Source: Haloarchaeobius sp. HME9146
Lineage (GTDB): Archaea; Halobacteriota; Halobacteria; Halobacteriales; Natrialbaceae
DNA length: 64,000 bases
NCBI RefSeq assembly: GCF_025399835.1
Contig: NZ_JAODVR010000001.1
Location: 310,001 to 374,000 of the forward strand
Direction of reading: 5' to 3'
Below the pieces are notes generated by a model. The model had not been told where the DNA came from. It did no database searches and saw nothing but the letters and a program-made list of their open reading frames with translations. Positions within the stretch are counted from its first letter, which is position 1. The number at the start of each line of letters is the position of its first letter. A program made the translations under genes and the position numbers. Below are positions 1 through 8,497 of this stretch, piece by piece.

Positions 1-771
1 CGATTCGGGTCCGAGGTGGACCGCGCCGTCGGTCGGGTCGTGCGTCTCGTCCGGGAGGCTCTCGGGGTCACGGTATCGGTCGGGGTCGGCCCGGGCCTCC
101 TCCAGCGTGAGGCCGCGCCAGCGCAGGTACATCCGGACCGCGTCAAGGTCCAGCCCGGACTGGCGGGGGTACAGCAGGCTCTTGAGGCGCTCGCCGATGC
201 CCGCATCAGAGTCTGAAAGGAGCTTCCCGTGGGTAGTCGGGATGGCGTCCCAGCGGACCGGAATCCCGACGAACATGCGCCGTCCCTGCTGGCCCATCGC
301 CGTGTTCCGCAGGGCGAGCAGCCCCGGGTAGGCGATGCCCCAGACCACGGCGTTCGTGAGGATGGTAAAGGAGAACACCCGCATCGGGGCGGGGTCGGCG
401 ATGGGGAAGGTCGTCCCGGCGAGTGTGATGGCCGGCCACGTGGGATAGAGCACCGCCATCGTCATCAGCGCCCGGGCGTCCGCGCCGCCGAAGGCACCGA
501 GGAAGTGAAACAGGTACGCCATCGAGACGACGAAACCGACGCTGATGGTCGTCGTGATGACGAACAGCCGCCACTCGCGGCCCCCGGCTGCCACCGCGTC
601 CTGGTAGTCCAGCGCGAGCAGCGCGACGCCGAGCGCCGTGAGGGGAACCCACGTCAGGTTGTCGACGCGGCGCGTCTGGATGTCGGTGTACGCCAGATAG
701 GCGAAGACGGGGACCGTCAGCAGGCGCAGCAGGTCTGGAATCGTCGCGGAGAGGGGGCCGACGTCTACCAC
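1..771 (-). CDS. A24-family prepilin/preflagellin peptidase (PibD/FlaK type), 3' end cut by the window
   Basis: This is a membrane aspartic protease that would cleave class III signal peptides of archaellins and type IV pilins at the cytoplasmic face. The reverse-strand frame stays open to position 1. It reads as several hydrophobic segments with the two expected A24 aspartate sites: one in AYTDIQTRRVDN near the N-terminus and one in GGADAR after the second segment (family GxGD motif). A polar tail follows and the C-terminus lies outside the window. I chose GTG at 771; GTG at 786 in the same frame is an alternative. Function rests on the family motifs; the archaellin or pilin substrates are not in the window. 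Confidence 0.75.
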   Translation of the reverse strand, partial: MVDVGPLSATIPDLLRLLTVPVFAYLAYTDIQTRRVDNLTWVPLTALGVALLALDYQDAVAAGGREWRLFVITTTISVGFVVSMAYLFHFLGAFGGADARALMTMAVLYPTWPAITLAGTTFPIADPAPMRVFSFTILTNAVVWGIAYPGLLALRNTAMGQQGRRMFVGIPVRWDAIPTTHGKLLSDSDAGIGERLKSLLYPRQSGLDLDAVRMYLRWRGLTLEEARADPDRYRDPESLPDETHDPTDGAVHLGPES

Positions 772-848
772 TGGAAAGAGAGGCACCGGGAAGGGAGGTA
801 ACAGTTACGGTCAACTCGGTGCGCGATACGCGATGCCGGACGGGGGGT

Positions 849-1092
849 GAAAACGGATGTAGGTGAGAGTCCGTCTCAATGACGCGGTTCTGTAGTTCAG
901 GCCCACGTTCATCTCCCCAACCTGCTCGTCCGAGCGGGTCTCCTGACCCCGGTTGACTACCGAAGTCGCCAACTTCCACCCTCTCTGACGAAGCCGGTCT
1001 TGGACCACGTGACCTCCCACATCGAAGCTGTCTTCGAACGGGCCGCCGCTCATGCGAATCCAGTGACATCTTCCATACAAGTATGCCAACAT
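849..1092 (-). pseudogene. Decayed copy of the neighbouring 2Fe-2S ferredoxin gene
   Basis: About 46 bases at 849-894 match the ferredoxin 3' end at 2191-2237 with a few mismatches and one lost base, including the NRVI-stop region. A second patch at 905-945 matches the ferredoxin stretch encoding [12 protein letters not shown] (here SDEQVGEMNVGL), and weaker similarity continues towards the start (VNRGQ versus VNQGE). The [2Fe-2S] cysteine region between these patches is missing and the reading frame is broken relative to the parent. I infer an old tandem duplicate of the ferredoxin gene that has degenerated. The first patch is certain; similarity in the 5' half is only suggestive. Confidence 0.6.
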
Positions 1093-1196
1093 CGTGAATC
1101 AATCACAGTGAAAGATCAACGTTATTTGTACTCAGGAATAGTCCGACCGCACCGGAATGAGAAGAGCTAATAACCGATAAAAATCACTATTGGTTA

Positions 1197-2018
1197 ATGT
1201 CAGATGAAAATCCGACACGTCGAACGACGCTGAAGACCCTGTCGAGCCTCGGAGTCGCCGGAGCAGGACTGGCCACAGCCAGCTCTCACGTCACCGCAAC
1301 GCCGGAGACGGAACTCCCGTACGAACCCGACAAGAAGTGGGGAACGTCTACTATCGTCACGGACGGGGTCCTCGAAGACTCGAACCCGTTCGGACAGGCC
1401 TGTGCCCTGGGCTGGTACGGTGCGACCGACGAGTTCAACGACGACCAGTGGGTTCACGAACTGGTGTTGTTGAACCTCGCGACCGTGAATCAAGACCTCG
1501 GTGCACCTGGTATCGACTCCATCGTGAGTACCATCGAACCATCCAGCTACTCCAACGTGACAATCACTGGGAACATCACTGGTGCGCACGACCAGGCGTT
1601 CCCGAACACGACAGGCGATCTCGTCCCCGATTGGCTCGAAGTACCCGCCAAGTTCGTCCTCGGTCTCATGCGGACGTCTCTGTCCGTGGCCTTCGGCATT
1701 GAGGGGATGATCGAAAAGTTCTCGCCGAAAAACGGCTGGCAGTCGACCTCCAACGGATACAAATTCAGGCACGGAACGCCCTGGTACGCGACCTGGAACT
1801 GGGGGAGTGCTGGCACCGCGCTCCGCTTCCAGGTTCGTGTTCCGAAAGGCGGCCAGCAGGGTGTCACCCTTAACACCAAGACCCACCGCGGGGAGATCTG
1901 GGCCGACGAGCCACAGAGTGATTTCGATATCACGTTCTTCGGCGACGGGAGCCAACCCTACGTGAGCACCGACGGGTCCTGTTTCGACGGCAGCAGCTGC
2001 GAAGAAGTGACCAACTGA
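1197..2018 (+). CDS. Tat-secreted protein of unknown function
   Basis: The N-terminus (MSDENPTRRTTLKTL, then a hydrophobic Ala/Gly-rich stretch ending near ATA) is a twin-arginine signal without a lipobox, so export as a folded soluble or surface protein is expected. The mature part of about 240 residues is Trp/Gly/Asn-rich with few cysteines (one in CALGWYG and a C-terminal CFDGSSC pair). I do not recognise a family. A TATA-like AT-rich stretch (GATAAAAAT) lies about 20 nt before the ATG. The gene sits between the decayed and intact ferredoxin copies, and its base use is less GC-rich than its neighbours, which fits later insertion. Confidence 0.7.
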   Translation: MSDENPTRRTTLKTLSSLGVAGAGLATASSHVTATPETELPYEPDKKWGTSTIVTDGVLEDSNPFGQACALGWYGATDEFNDDQWVHELVLLNLATVNQDLGAPGIDSIVSTIEPSSYSNVTITGNITGAHDQAFPNTTGDLVPDWLEVPAKFVLGLMRTSLSVAFGIEGMIEKFSPKNGWQSTSNGYKFRHGTPWYATWNWGSAGTALRFQVRVPKGGQQGVTLNTKTHRGEIWADEPQSDFDITFFGDGSQPYVSTDGSCFDGSSCEEVTN

Positions 2019-2216
2019 GAAGCTATCGCGACTCGATGACACGGGTTGGGCGGCCACATCAGCCCGAGCAACCCTGTCGACAGCGTCCACTCTGTCTCCG
2101 AGCGCTAATCACGAGTAACCGTGTATTCTGATGCTGGTCGAGAGCCACACCGCATTCCCATCTCCGAAGCATACGGCTGGTGGATGTTCGAAAACGGATG
2201 AAGGTGAGAGTCCGTT

Positions 2217-2606
2217 TCAGATGACGCGGTTCTGCAGGTAGTCGAGGTGCTTCGCGTTGTACACGATCCTGACCTCGTCGGCAGCCGGGCTGCCGATGCA
2301 GGTCAGACGGACGTTCTTCTCCTCGACTTCCTCGTCCGAGAGGATCTGCTGCATGTCCATGTCGATGTCACCTTCCGTGACGATAGCTGCGCAGTTCGCG
2401 CAGGCACCGGCACGGCACGAGAAGGGCCAGTCGTAGCCCTGGGCCTCTGCGGCCTCAAGGATGTACTCGCCCTGGTTGACTTCGAGGGAGCCGTAGTCCT
2501 CGTCACCGAGGCCGGCGTCCGCTGCTTTCTCGAAGAGGTCGTCGTCGTCCATGTCCCAGCCCTGGTCGTCCAGCACTTCGTAATTGAGGTATTCTACCGT
2601 GGGCAT
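2217..2606 (-). CDS. fdx: Halophilic-type [2Fe-2S] ferredoxin
   Basis: This soluble cytoplasmic electron carrier serves, in haloarchaea, the 2-oxoacid:ferredoxin oxidoreductases and other redox enzymes. The 129-residue product has the plant-type cluster motif [10 protein letters not shown] with a fourth cysteine in LTCIGSP, plus the acidic N-terminal extension ([14 protein letters not shown]) characteristic of haloarchaeal ferredoxins. It ends in [12 protein letters not shown] at 2606 was preferred over the in-frame GTG just before it because the family begins [11 protein letters not shown] clear TATA box lies about 55 nt upstream. A decayed copy of this gene lies at 849-1092. Confidence 0.95.
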   Translation of the reverse strand: MPTVEYLNYEVLDDQGWDMDDDDLFEKAADAGLGDEDYGSLEVNQGEYILEAAEAQGYDWPFSCRAGACANCAAIVTEGDIDMDMQQILSDEEVEEKNVRLTCIGSPAADEVRIVYNAKHLDYLQNRVI

Positions 2607-2660
2607 CACCCGACGATTCGACCCGCTTCCCCTAAGACCTTGCTGTTTTGAGGGTCACGA

Positions 2661-2668
2661 AATATAAG
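2661..2668 (-). promoter_or_regulatory. TATA box of the ferredoxin gene
   Basis: On the reverse strand this reads CTTATATT, a good match to the haloarchaeal TATA consensus. It sits about 55 nt before the ferredoxin ATG, which predicts a leader of roughly 25-30 nt. Confidence 0.5.
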
Positions 2669-2737
2669 GAACGTTTCGCCGGTATCGCGGTCCTGTCCGG
2701 GGAATCTCGGTGTGTCACGGGGTGGGGAGGAGCGGGG

Positions 2738-3982
2738 TCAACCGTAGATGGGGAACACCGAGAACAGCAGGTACGACGCGGCCGCCGAGAGGCTGGGCGT
2801 GACGATCCACAGCCCGATGACGCGGCCGGTCGTTCCGGGGTCGAACAGGTCGCTGGCGGCGAGTTCGTCGGGTTTCTCCTCGCCGATTGGGGCGACCGAC
2901 TCGCCGGGTTTGTCGGCCTGGAGCGCGCCACCGACCGTCTTCTTCGGCTTGTTCTTTTGTGCCGGGCCGGTCACTCGTTCGGGACCACCGTCAGCCTGCG
3001 CCGCACCGTCGCCCTTGACTGCCTGTTCAGCTGCCTGCGTGATGGTCGTCGTGCGGGTCGCACGGCCCCAGCCGAGCCCGACGATGGACATCGTTGCCGA
3101 CACCGCGAGCGAGGCTGGGATGCCGTTAAGCGAGAGGAACGTGATGAGACTCGCGCTGACGACCTCGACGATGAGGGCGGCCAGCAGGGGCAAGTCGGTG
3201 AGGTCGTTGCCCACCGTGTCCAGGGTTCGGCGGGCGATGGTGAACGCGCCGAGTCCGATGGCCCCGCCACCGATGAGGACGTAGAAGGCGAAACCCTCAC
3301 CCAGAGCCTGGATACTGTACAGCGGGGCGACCGCGTTGGCGACGTTCGACGCGCCCGCCGAGTAGGCCATGTAACAGCCGATGACGACGACGAGGACGCC
3401 GCTGATAGCCTCACGGCGCGACGTGTCCTCGGCGACCCAGACCAGTGGAATGCCAGCGACGCGCCGACGCTCGAAGATCGAACCGGTCGATGTGTCCACA
3501 CCAAACCGCGTGGCGAGCGCCGGGTAGAAGTACCGTCCAATGACTGCACACACCCAGAACGCCATCACGGGCGCGAGGATCCACCACGAGACGATGCCCC
3601 CCATCACCTCCCAGCGGAGGGTCCCGCTGGCGACGCCCATCCCGGCGGTCGCACCTACGGCGGTCATCGACGTGGAAGCGGGGACCCCGAAGAGGTTCGA
3701 GATGAGCAGTGCCAACCCGATGAACAGGAGGATGACGACGCTGGCGGCCAGGGTGAACTTGTACGCGGGGACGATTCGCCCACCCATCGTCTTGATGACC
3801 TCCCGACCGGCGGTCCAGCCACCGAGGAGCGCGAAGCCGGACATCAGGGCCGCCGCCCAGAACTTCGAGATGGAGTTCGAGCCAACGGCTGGCCCGAACG
3901 CGACGCCGGTGGACGAGCCACCGATGTTGAAGCCGACGAACACGGCCACCGCGAGTCCGACGACGAGGAGGAGTTCGACCAT
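2738..3982 (-). CDS. PiT-family inorganic phosphate permease
   Basis: This is a polytopic membrane transporter (414 residues) expected to import phosphate by cation symport. Two homologous halves can be seen: the N-half carries GFNIGGSSTGVAFGPAVGSNSIS and the C-half GASNVANAVAP, a variant of the PiT GANDVANA signature. A charged, Ala/Lys-rich cytoplasmic loop (about residues 325-395) separates the halves from the last membrane segment. ATG at 3982 begins the first hydrophobic segment (MVELLLVVGLAVAVFVGFN); the open frame upstream is not hydrophobic and overlaps hisA. A T-rich TATA-like site lies about 30 nt upstream. A second PiT gene occurs at 21530-22720. Confidence 0.85.
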   Translation of the reverse strand: MVELLLVVGLAVAVFVGFNIGGSSTGVAFGPAVGSNSISKFWAAALMSGFALLGGWTAGREVIKTMGGRIVPAYKFTLAASVVILLFIGLALLISNLFGVPASTSMTAVGATAGMGVASGTLRWEVMGGIVSWWILAPVMAFWVCAVIGRYFYPALATRFGVDTSTGSIFERRRVAGIPLVWVAEDTSRREAISGVLVVVIGCYMAYSAGASNVANAVAPLYSIQALGEGFAFYVLIGGGAIGLGAFTIARRTLDTVGNDLTDLPLLAALIVEVVSASLITFLSLNGIPASLAVSATMSIVGLGWGRATRTTTITQAAEQAVKGDGAAQADGGPERVTGPAQKNKPKKTVGGALQADKPGESVAPIGEEKPDELAASDLFDPGTTGRVIGLWIVTPSLSAAASYLLFSVFPIYG

Positions 3983-4061
3983 TCTGTTCTGGCGTAAGAC
4001 GACCGTCGGTAAAAAGGCCGTCATCGGTGTCTTTACACCCATACGACACGCCCACTCACCT

Positions 4062-4793
4062 GTGACACCCTTCCCCGATTTCGCGGTCATTCCCGCCGTC
4101 GATATGCAGGACGGTGAGGTGGTACAGCTGGTCCAGGGCGAGCGCGGCACCGAGAAGACCTACGGCGACCCCGTCGAGGCCGCCGAGGGCTGGGTCGCCC
4201 AGGGCGCGAACACGCTCCACCTGGTCGACCTCGACGGCGCATTCGAGGGCGAGCGAAAGAACGCCGCCGCGGTCGAAGCAATCCGCGAAGCGGTCGACGT
4301 CGACGTCCAGCTCGGGGGCGGTATCCGCACGGTCGAGGACGCGACGAGCCTGCTCGAGAGCGGCGTGGACCGCGTAATCCTCGGGACCGCCGCGGTCGAG
4401 AACCCCGACATCGTCGCCGAGATAACGGCCGATTATCCGGGCAGCGTGATGGTGAGCCTCGACGCCAAGGACGGTGAGGTCGTCGTCTCCGGCTGGACCG
4501 AGAGCACCGGGCTCGACCCCGCCGAGGCCGCCACGCGCTACGAGGAACTGGGTGCCGGTGCCATCCTCTTCACGGACGTGGACGTCGAGGGGAAGCTCGA
4601 CGGCGTCCACACCGAACCGGTCCGTCGCGTCGCCGACGCGGTCGACATTCCAGTGGTGGCCAGCGGGGGCGTCGCGACGCTGGACGACGTGAAGGCGCTC
4701 CGGGATGCGGGTGCGGCTGCCGTCGTCGTCGGCAGCGCACTCTACGAGAACCGGTTCACGCTCGAAGAAGCGATGGCCGCCGTCGCGGAGTAA
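4062..4793 (+). CDS. hisA: Phosphoribosylformimino-5-aminoimidazole carboxamide ribotide isomerase (HisA)
   Basis: HisA catalyses the Amadori isomerisation of ProFAR to PRFAR, step 4 of histidine biosynthesis, in the cytoplasm. The 243-residue product is a full TIM barrel. The catalytic Asp14 in AVDMQDG and Asp134 in VSLDAKDG are present, Thr171 sits in LFTDVD, and the phosphate loops GGGI and SGGV are in place. I chose GTG at 4062 because it gives the usual N-terminus one or two residues before FPDFAVIPAVD, and a TATA-like TCTTTAC lies about 27 nt upstream. hisB follows about 760 bp downstream with one divergent gene between, so these are separate transcription units. Confidence 0.95.
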   Translation: MTPFPDFAVIPAVDMQDGEVVQLVQGERGTEKTYGDPVEAAEGWVAQGANTLHLVDLDGAFEGERKNAAAVEAIREAVDVDVQLGGGIRTVEDATSLLESGVDRVILGTAAVENPDIVAEITADYPGSVMVSLDAKDGEVVVSGWTESTGLDPAEAATRYEELGAGAILFTDVDVEGKLDGVHTEPVRRVADAVDIPVVASGGVATLDDVKALRDAGAAAVVVGSALYENRFTLEEAMAAVAE

Positions 4794-4904
4794 GCGCGGT
4801 CTGTTTTCGCGGTCGTCCGGGGCGTGCCAGGGTCACGACTGCCGAGTCTACCGAGAGTACAGGTCGGCGGTTGGGGGAGAAGGGAGCGAGCGGTGTGGAG
4901 GGAC

Positions 4905-5000
4905 ACCGCGAGTGGGTGGGAGTGTGTTGGTGTGGGAAAGCGCTGGTGTGGGAGAGCGCTGGTGGGTGGAGGGGTCGCGTGTGGTGGTGTGGGAGCGGCA
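4905..5000. repeat. G/T-rich low-complexity stretch with a 16-bp tandem repeat
   Basis: The gap between the convergent ends of hisA and the next gene (4794-5008) is dominated by GTGGG-type runs on the plus strand. It contains GGTGTGGGAAAGCGCT (4929-4944) followed directly by GGTGTGGGAGAGCGCT (4945-4960), with one difference. Several GGG runs could in principle form a G-quadruplex. I see no credible gene here. Confidence 0.6.
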
Positions 5001-5008
5001 GATCGGGC

Positions 5009-5254
5009 TCACTCGGCACCGTAGCCGTGACCGGCCACGAGCGCGAACAGGTTCAGTGACAGCAGGACGAGGAACGCCTGCGTCTCCGCCGGCGACTCGA
5101 TACCTGACGCCAGGAGCGACAGGTGCGCGAACGGGAGCGCGATGGCCAGCCAGAAGCTGGCGGTGCGCAGGGGAGTCAGGAACTTGTCCGAGTCGAGTCG
5201 CTCTGCGAGCGAGCCTGGGATCGATGGGAGCTGTTGTGGCGTTGCGGGGGACAT
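5009..5254 (-). CDS. Small membrane protein of unknown function
   Basis: This 81-residue product has a polar N-terminal third (MSPATPQQLPSIPGSLAERLDSDKF) and two hydrophobic segments (ASFWLAIALPFAHLSLLASGI and AFLVLLSLNLFALVAGHG), giving a predicted hairpin in the membrane. I chose ATG 5254 over an in-frame start 45 nt upstream because a TATA box (TTATATG on the reverse strand, near 5289) lies about 35 nt before it. It is transcribed divergently from hisB. No function is apparent. Four GTTTTA-like elements lie upstream of its promoter. Confidence 0.6.
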   Translation of the reverse strand: MSPATPQQLPSIPGSLAERLDSDKFLTPLRTASFWLAIALPFAHLSLLASGIESPAETQAFLVLLSLNLFALVAGHGYGAE

Positions 5255-5332
5255 CGGGAACACCTCGTGGGCACTCCTTGCTACGACGGGGTACCCCATA
5301 TAACGAGGCGAGCCTTTGCCCTATTTCGAGAC

Positions 5333-5391
5333 GTTTTACACGGGATGCCAGAATGTTTTACAGCGCTTCAGATTCTTTTAGACGTTTTAGA
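5333..5391. promoter_or_regulatory. Cluster of GTTTTA-type elements between divergent genes
   Basis: GTTTTACA occurs at 5333-5340 and 5355-5362, then CTTTTAGA at 5375-5382 and GTTTTAGA at 5384-5391. Starts are 22, 20 and 9 nt apart, close to helical-turn multiples. The cluster lies 80-135 nt upstream of the small membrane protein gene (minus strand) and about 165-220 nt upstream of hisB. It could be an array of activator or repressor sites; this is inference from spacing. Confidence 0.3.
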
Positions 5392-5555
5392 ACCCTTTCT
5401 AAGCCGATATCTCATTTCGTGTTACCAACCCACATCATCAGATTCCTGAGGTTTCAGAATCGCCGTCACTCTGGGGGCGACCGACCACCGAGTCCTCCCC
5501 GACAGGACTCACCGCGAGCGCAATCGCTTTGCACACGGGGGCGTTCGGATGTGGT

Positions 5556-6143
5556 ATGACCGACCGAGCCGCCGCGGTCACGCGCGAGACCGGAGAGACC
5601 GACATCGAGGTGCGCCTCGACGTCGATGGCGACGGCGAGAGCGAGGTCGACACCGGCGTCGGCTTCTTCGACCACATGCTCGACGCGTTCGCCAAACACG
5701 GCCTGTTCGACCTCACCGTCGAGTGCGACGGCGACCTGGAGATCGACGACCACCACACGGTCGAGGACGTAGCCATCACCCTCGGCCAGGCGTTCACCGA
5801 GGCCCTCGACGACAAGCGCGGTATCGTCCGCTACGCCGACCGGAAGGTCCCGCTGGACGAGGCCGTCGCGGGCGTCGTCGTCGATATCTCCGGGCGTCCG
5901 TACTTCGAGTTCGACGGCGAGTTCTCCCAGCCCTACATCGGCGATTTCACGAGCCACATGGCCGAGCACTTCGCGATGTCGCTGGCGATGAACGCCGGGC
6001 TGACGCTCCACTGTGAGGTCTCGGGCGACAACGCCCACCACGAGGTCGAGGCGCTGTTCAAAGCGCTGGCGCGCTCGCTCGACGACGCGACCCGCATCGA
6101 CGAGCGCCGGAGCGACACCCCCAGCACGAAAGGACAGCTCTAG
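5556..6143 (+). CDS. hisB: Imidazoleglycerol-phosphate dehydratase (HisB)
   Basis: HisB dehydrates imidazole glycerol phosphate to imidazole acetol phosphate in histidine biosynthesis, using two manganese ions. The 195-residue monofunctional product shows the family landmarks: [16 protein letters not shown], the metal-binding pair [12 protein letters not shown] and [15 protein letters not shown], and [15 protein letters not shown] 5556 gives the usual start just before TRETGETDI. Its stop codon overlaps by 4 nt the end of the convergent lipoprotein gene. No phosphatase domain is fused, as expected for archaea. Confidence 0.96.
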   Translation: MTDRAAAVTRETGETDIEVRLDVDGDGESEVDTGVGFFDHMLDAFAKHGLFDLTVECDGDLEIDDHHTVEDVAITLGQAFTEALDDKRGIVRYADRKVPLDEAVAGVVVDISGRPYFEFDGEFSQPYIGDFTSHMAEHFAMSLAMNAGLTLHCEVSGDNAHHEVEALFKALARSLDDATRIDERRSDTPSTKGQL

Positions 6144-7297
6144 GAACCCGTCTCCGTCGGTTCCTCGTCGCCCGGCCCGGGCGTGAGGGCCACGCTGTCG
6201 ATGTCGCCCACGTCGGAGCCGTCGACGTACTCGCCGCGGATGTGGAGCGTCTCGACCGACCCGAGGACCGATTCGAACGTCTCCCTGTCCGCGGGTTCGC
6301 TGCGGTCCAGCCGGCCGTCGTCCGGCACGTCACTCACTCCACCTGCCTCCGTCTCCTGCAGCCACGCGTCCGGCGTCAGCGGAACCTCGTACCGGGTCCA
6401 GTCGGTCCCCGGGTGGGCGGTCTCGTCGCCGAAATCGTGGTACAGCACCTGCTCGTCCGACGCCAGCACCACGTCCGCCGCGTCGAACTGGTCCTCGGTG
6501 GTCGACTGCCGGAGCGAGAACGAGAGCGTCCCGCCGATGTACGGCGATTTCGACCCGCGGAACGACCGCGGCGCGACCCAGTACCACACGTCGCCCGTCG
6601 TATCGTCCTCCGCCGACAGGTAGCTCCCGGTGTCGCCGTCGCCGGATTTCCGGTCCGGGAACACCGAGCCGTCCTGTACGTCGCCGACCACGGTCCAGCC
6701 CTCGGTGGTGGTCTCGAACGTGCTCTCACGGGGCGTGAAGTCGCTCGCGATGGTGACCGCCCCCGAGTCGGAGACCGCGCCGTTGACCTCGACCCCAACG
6801 AGGTACTCGCCGGTTCGCACTGGTGCCGAGACACCACGGAACTCGACGACGATGGTGTCGGTCGCCGTCAGCGTGACCGACGACCCCGGCGAGAGCGTGA
6901 GGGTGGTTCCGTCCGAGCCGACCCGCACATCGTTGATGTTCGCCTGTCGCGTCGGCGACCCCGGGCCGCCGACCCGGACCGCCACGTCGTCGTAGGTGAG
7001 ACTCCTCGACAGCGAGAACGTCTCGGGGAAGGTGATGACGAGTTCGTCCAGTTCCTGGCCGTCGAGGGTCTGGGTCGCCCGCACGGTGATGGTGTACGCA
7101 TCGGTGAGCAGCGGCACGCCGAGACTCGGGAGGACCGTCGCGTCGCCCACCGGCTCGGTGATGGTGTGTGGCGGTGGCTGCGTCGTCGCGGTCGAGTTGT
7201 TGTCGCCGAACTCCACGTTCCCCTCACAGCCCGCGAGCCCCGTCGCGACCATCGTACTGGCCGCAGCGAGGAGTCGTCGTCGAGTGACTGGTGTCAT
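6140..7297 (-). CDS. Tat lipoprotein with a C-terminal laminin-B-like domain
   Basis: The N-terminus [14 protein letters not shown] runs into LAGC (Cys24), a Tat signal with a lipobox, so the protein is exported folded and anchored by lipid. A low-complexity Asn/Thr/Pro linker follows. Residues about 60-205 form a beta-rich region ([28 protein letters not shown]). The last ~170 residues ([42 protein letters not shown]) match the laminin B (domain IV) pattern known from animal laminins and some prokaryotic surface proteins. Function is unknown; binding or adhesion at the cell surface is inference. 385 residues. Confidence 0.7.
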   Translation of the reverse strand: MTPVTRRRLLAAASTMVATGLAGCEGNVEFGDNNSTATTQPPPHTITEPVGDATVLPSLGVPLLTDAYTITVRATQTLDGQELDELVITFPETFSLSRSLTYDDVAVRVGGPGSPTRQANINDVRVGSDGTTLTLSPGSSVTLTATDTIVVEFRGVSAPVRTGEYLVGVEVNGAVSDSGAVTIASDFTPRESTFETTTEGWTVVGDVQDGSVFPDRKSGDGDTGSYLSAEDDTTGDVWYWVAPRSFRGSKSPYIGGTLSFSLRQSTTEDQFDAADVVLASDEQVLYHDFGDETAHPGTDWTRYEVPLTPDAWLQETEAGGVSDVPDDGRLDRSEPADRETFESVLGSVETLHIRGEYVDGSDVGDIDSVALTPGPGDEEPTETGS

Positions 7298-7428
7298 CGA
7301 TATCTCGACCTCGGTTCGGTAGGGCATAAGCGGAGACGCGAAGTACGACGTGTCCCCCTCCTGCCGGCCCTGTCGGCCCGCCAGCCGTATCCACACGAAT
7401 AAAGCCACGGGGCGTCTCTGTTCGCGCA

Positions 7429-7932
7429 ATGTTCGACGAGATCATGGAGAAGTTCGAGGGCTCCCCGAGCCAGCAGGCCGTCATCCGGCTGTTGCTCGAA
7501 CGGGGTTTCTCCGTGAACGACGACGGGCGGGTCGTCTCCGGGGGTATCGAGATTCCGAACACGGGCATCGCCCGCGAGATCGGCGTGGACCGACGGGTCG
7601 TGGACTCGACGACGGACGCCATCCTCGAGGACGAACAGCTCCGACGCATCTTCCAGAACATCTCGCAGGTGCCGAGCCTGATGGACCTCGCGCCCGTGCT
7701 CGACCTCACCGTCCTGACGGTCGAGGTGACCGACGCCGAACAGCAGGGCATCGTCGCGACCGTCACCGCCCTGCTGGCCGAACACGACATCTCCATCCGC
7801 CAGACCATCAGCGAGGACCCCGAGTTCACCGACGAGCCGAAACTCCACATCGTCACCGACCAGGAGCTCCCCGGCGAGCTCATCAACGAGATACGCAACC
7901 TCGACTTCGTCCGCAAGATCGAGCTGCAGTAG
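7429..7932 (+). CDS. ACT-domain regulator of amino acid metabolism
   Basis: This 167-residue cytoplasmic protein has an N-terminal winged-helix-like part (SPSQQAVIRLLLERGFSVND, IAREIGVDRRVVDSTTDAIL) and a C-terminal ACT domain (LTVLTVEVTDAEQQGIVATVTALLAEHDISIRQTISEDP). ACT domains bind amino acids, and this layout matches archaeal proteins annotated as amino-acid-responsive transcriptional regulators (COG2150). The target genes cannot be read from the sequence; hisB lies about 1.3 kb upstream. ATG 7429 is the first start and lies 131 nt from the divergent lipoprotein gene. Confidence 0.7.
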   Translation: MFDEIMEKFEGSPSQQAVIRLLLERGFSVNDDGRVVSGGIEIPNTGIAREIGVDRRVVDSTTDAILEDEQLRRIFQNISQVPSLMDLAPVLDLTVLTVEVTDAEQQGIVATVTALLAEHDISIRQTISEDPEFTDEPKLHIVTDQELPGELINEIRNLDFVRKIELQ

Positions 7933-7984
7933 GGGTCGAAAATCGAACCGACGCGCTATTGGGGCCGGCTTCCAGAGTACGGGT

Positions 7985-8497
7985 ATGGACGAGAAGGTAG
8001 AGACAGCCCTCCGCTTCGTCGCCGCACAGCTCGCGGTCGCGACCGCGGGCATCCACCTCTGGCTGGGGTGGCGAGCGCTGTACGCCTACATCAACGCCGG
8101 GCGGCCTTTCACCGACCCCCGGATGGTCCTGTTCGTCCTCTCCGCCATCGCGGTCCCCGTGGGCATCGGACTGGCAGCCGCCGGCATGCGCCGTGACTAC
8201 GTCTACAGCCTCGGCATCGGCCTCATGGCCTGTTACCTGGTCGGCTGGCTGCTGTTCGGCGGCCACCCACAGCCCGGGCAGTTGACCATCGCCCCGGCGT
8301 GGACCGCGACCGGCGAACACACCCACGGGTCGATTCTCTCGACGCTCGTCGAGCACCTCTTCTCACAGTGGGAACTGCTCGCGAGCAAGGTCATCGAGAG
8401 CATCCTGCTCGTCGTCCTCGTGGTGTTGCTCTGCGAGGAGCGACGCGATTCGGCCGGCAGTGAGGGCGACGCGACCGACGCGGAGGCCACGGCGTGA
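7985..8497 (+). CDS. Integral membrane protein, unknown function
   Basis: The 170-residue product has about four hydrophobic segments (TALRFVAAQLAVATAGIHLWLG, MVLFVLSAIAVPVGIGLAAAG, YSLGIGLMACYLVGWLLFGG, SILLVVLVVLLC). A His-containing loop (GGHPQPGQ...TGEHTHG) separates the third and fourth, and the tail is acidic. It overlaps the next gene by 4 nt (GTGA), so the two are probably translated together. I do not recognise a family. Confidence 0.65.
   Translation: MDEKVETALRFVAAQLAVATAGIHLWLGWRALYAYINAGRPFTDPRMVLFVLSAIAVPVGIGLAAAGMRRDYVYSLGIGLMACYLVGWLLFGGHPQPGQLTIAPAWTATGEHTHGSILSTLVEHLFSQWELLASKVIESILLVVLVVLLCEERRDSAGSEGDATDAEATA

Noticed and set aside
206-1102. Long minus-strand frame of 298 codons over the window start
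   Set aside because: Pro/Arg-rich with no domain; it is a shadow of the prepilin peptidase frame joined to the decayed ferredoxin. The real frame is offset and open to position 1.
1197-2018. Halocin C8-type bacteriocin precursor (Tat signal, secreted)
   Set aside because: Length is similar, but the cysteine-rich C-terminal peptide of that precursor is absent and no immunity or export gene is adjacent.
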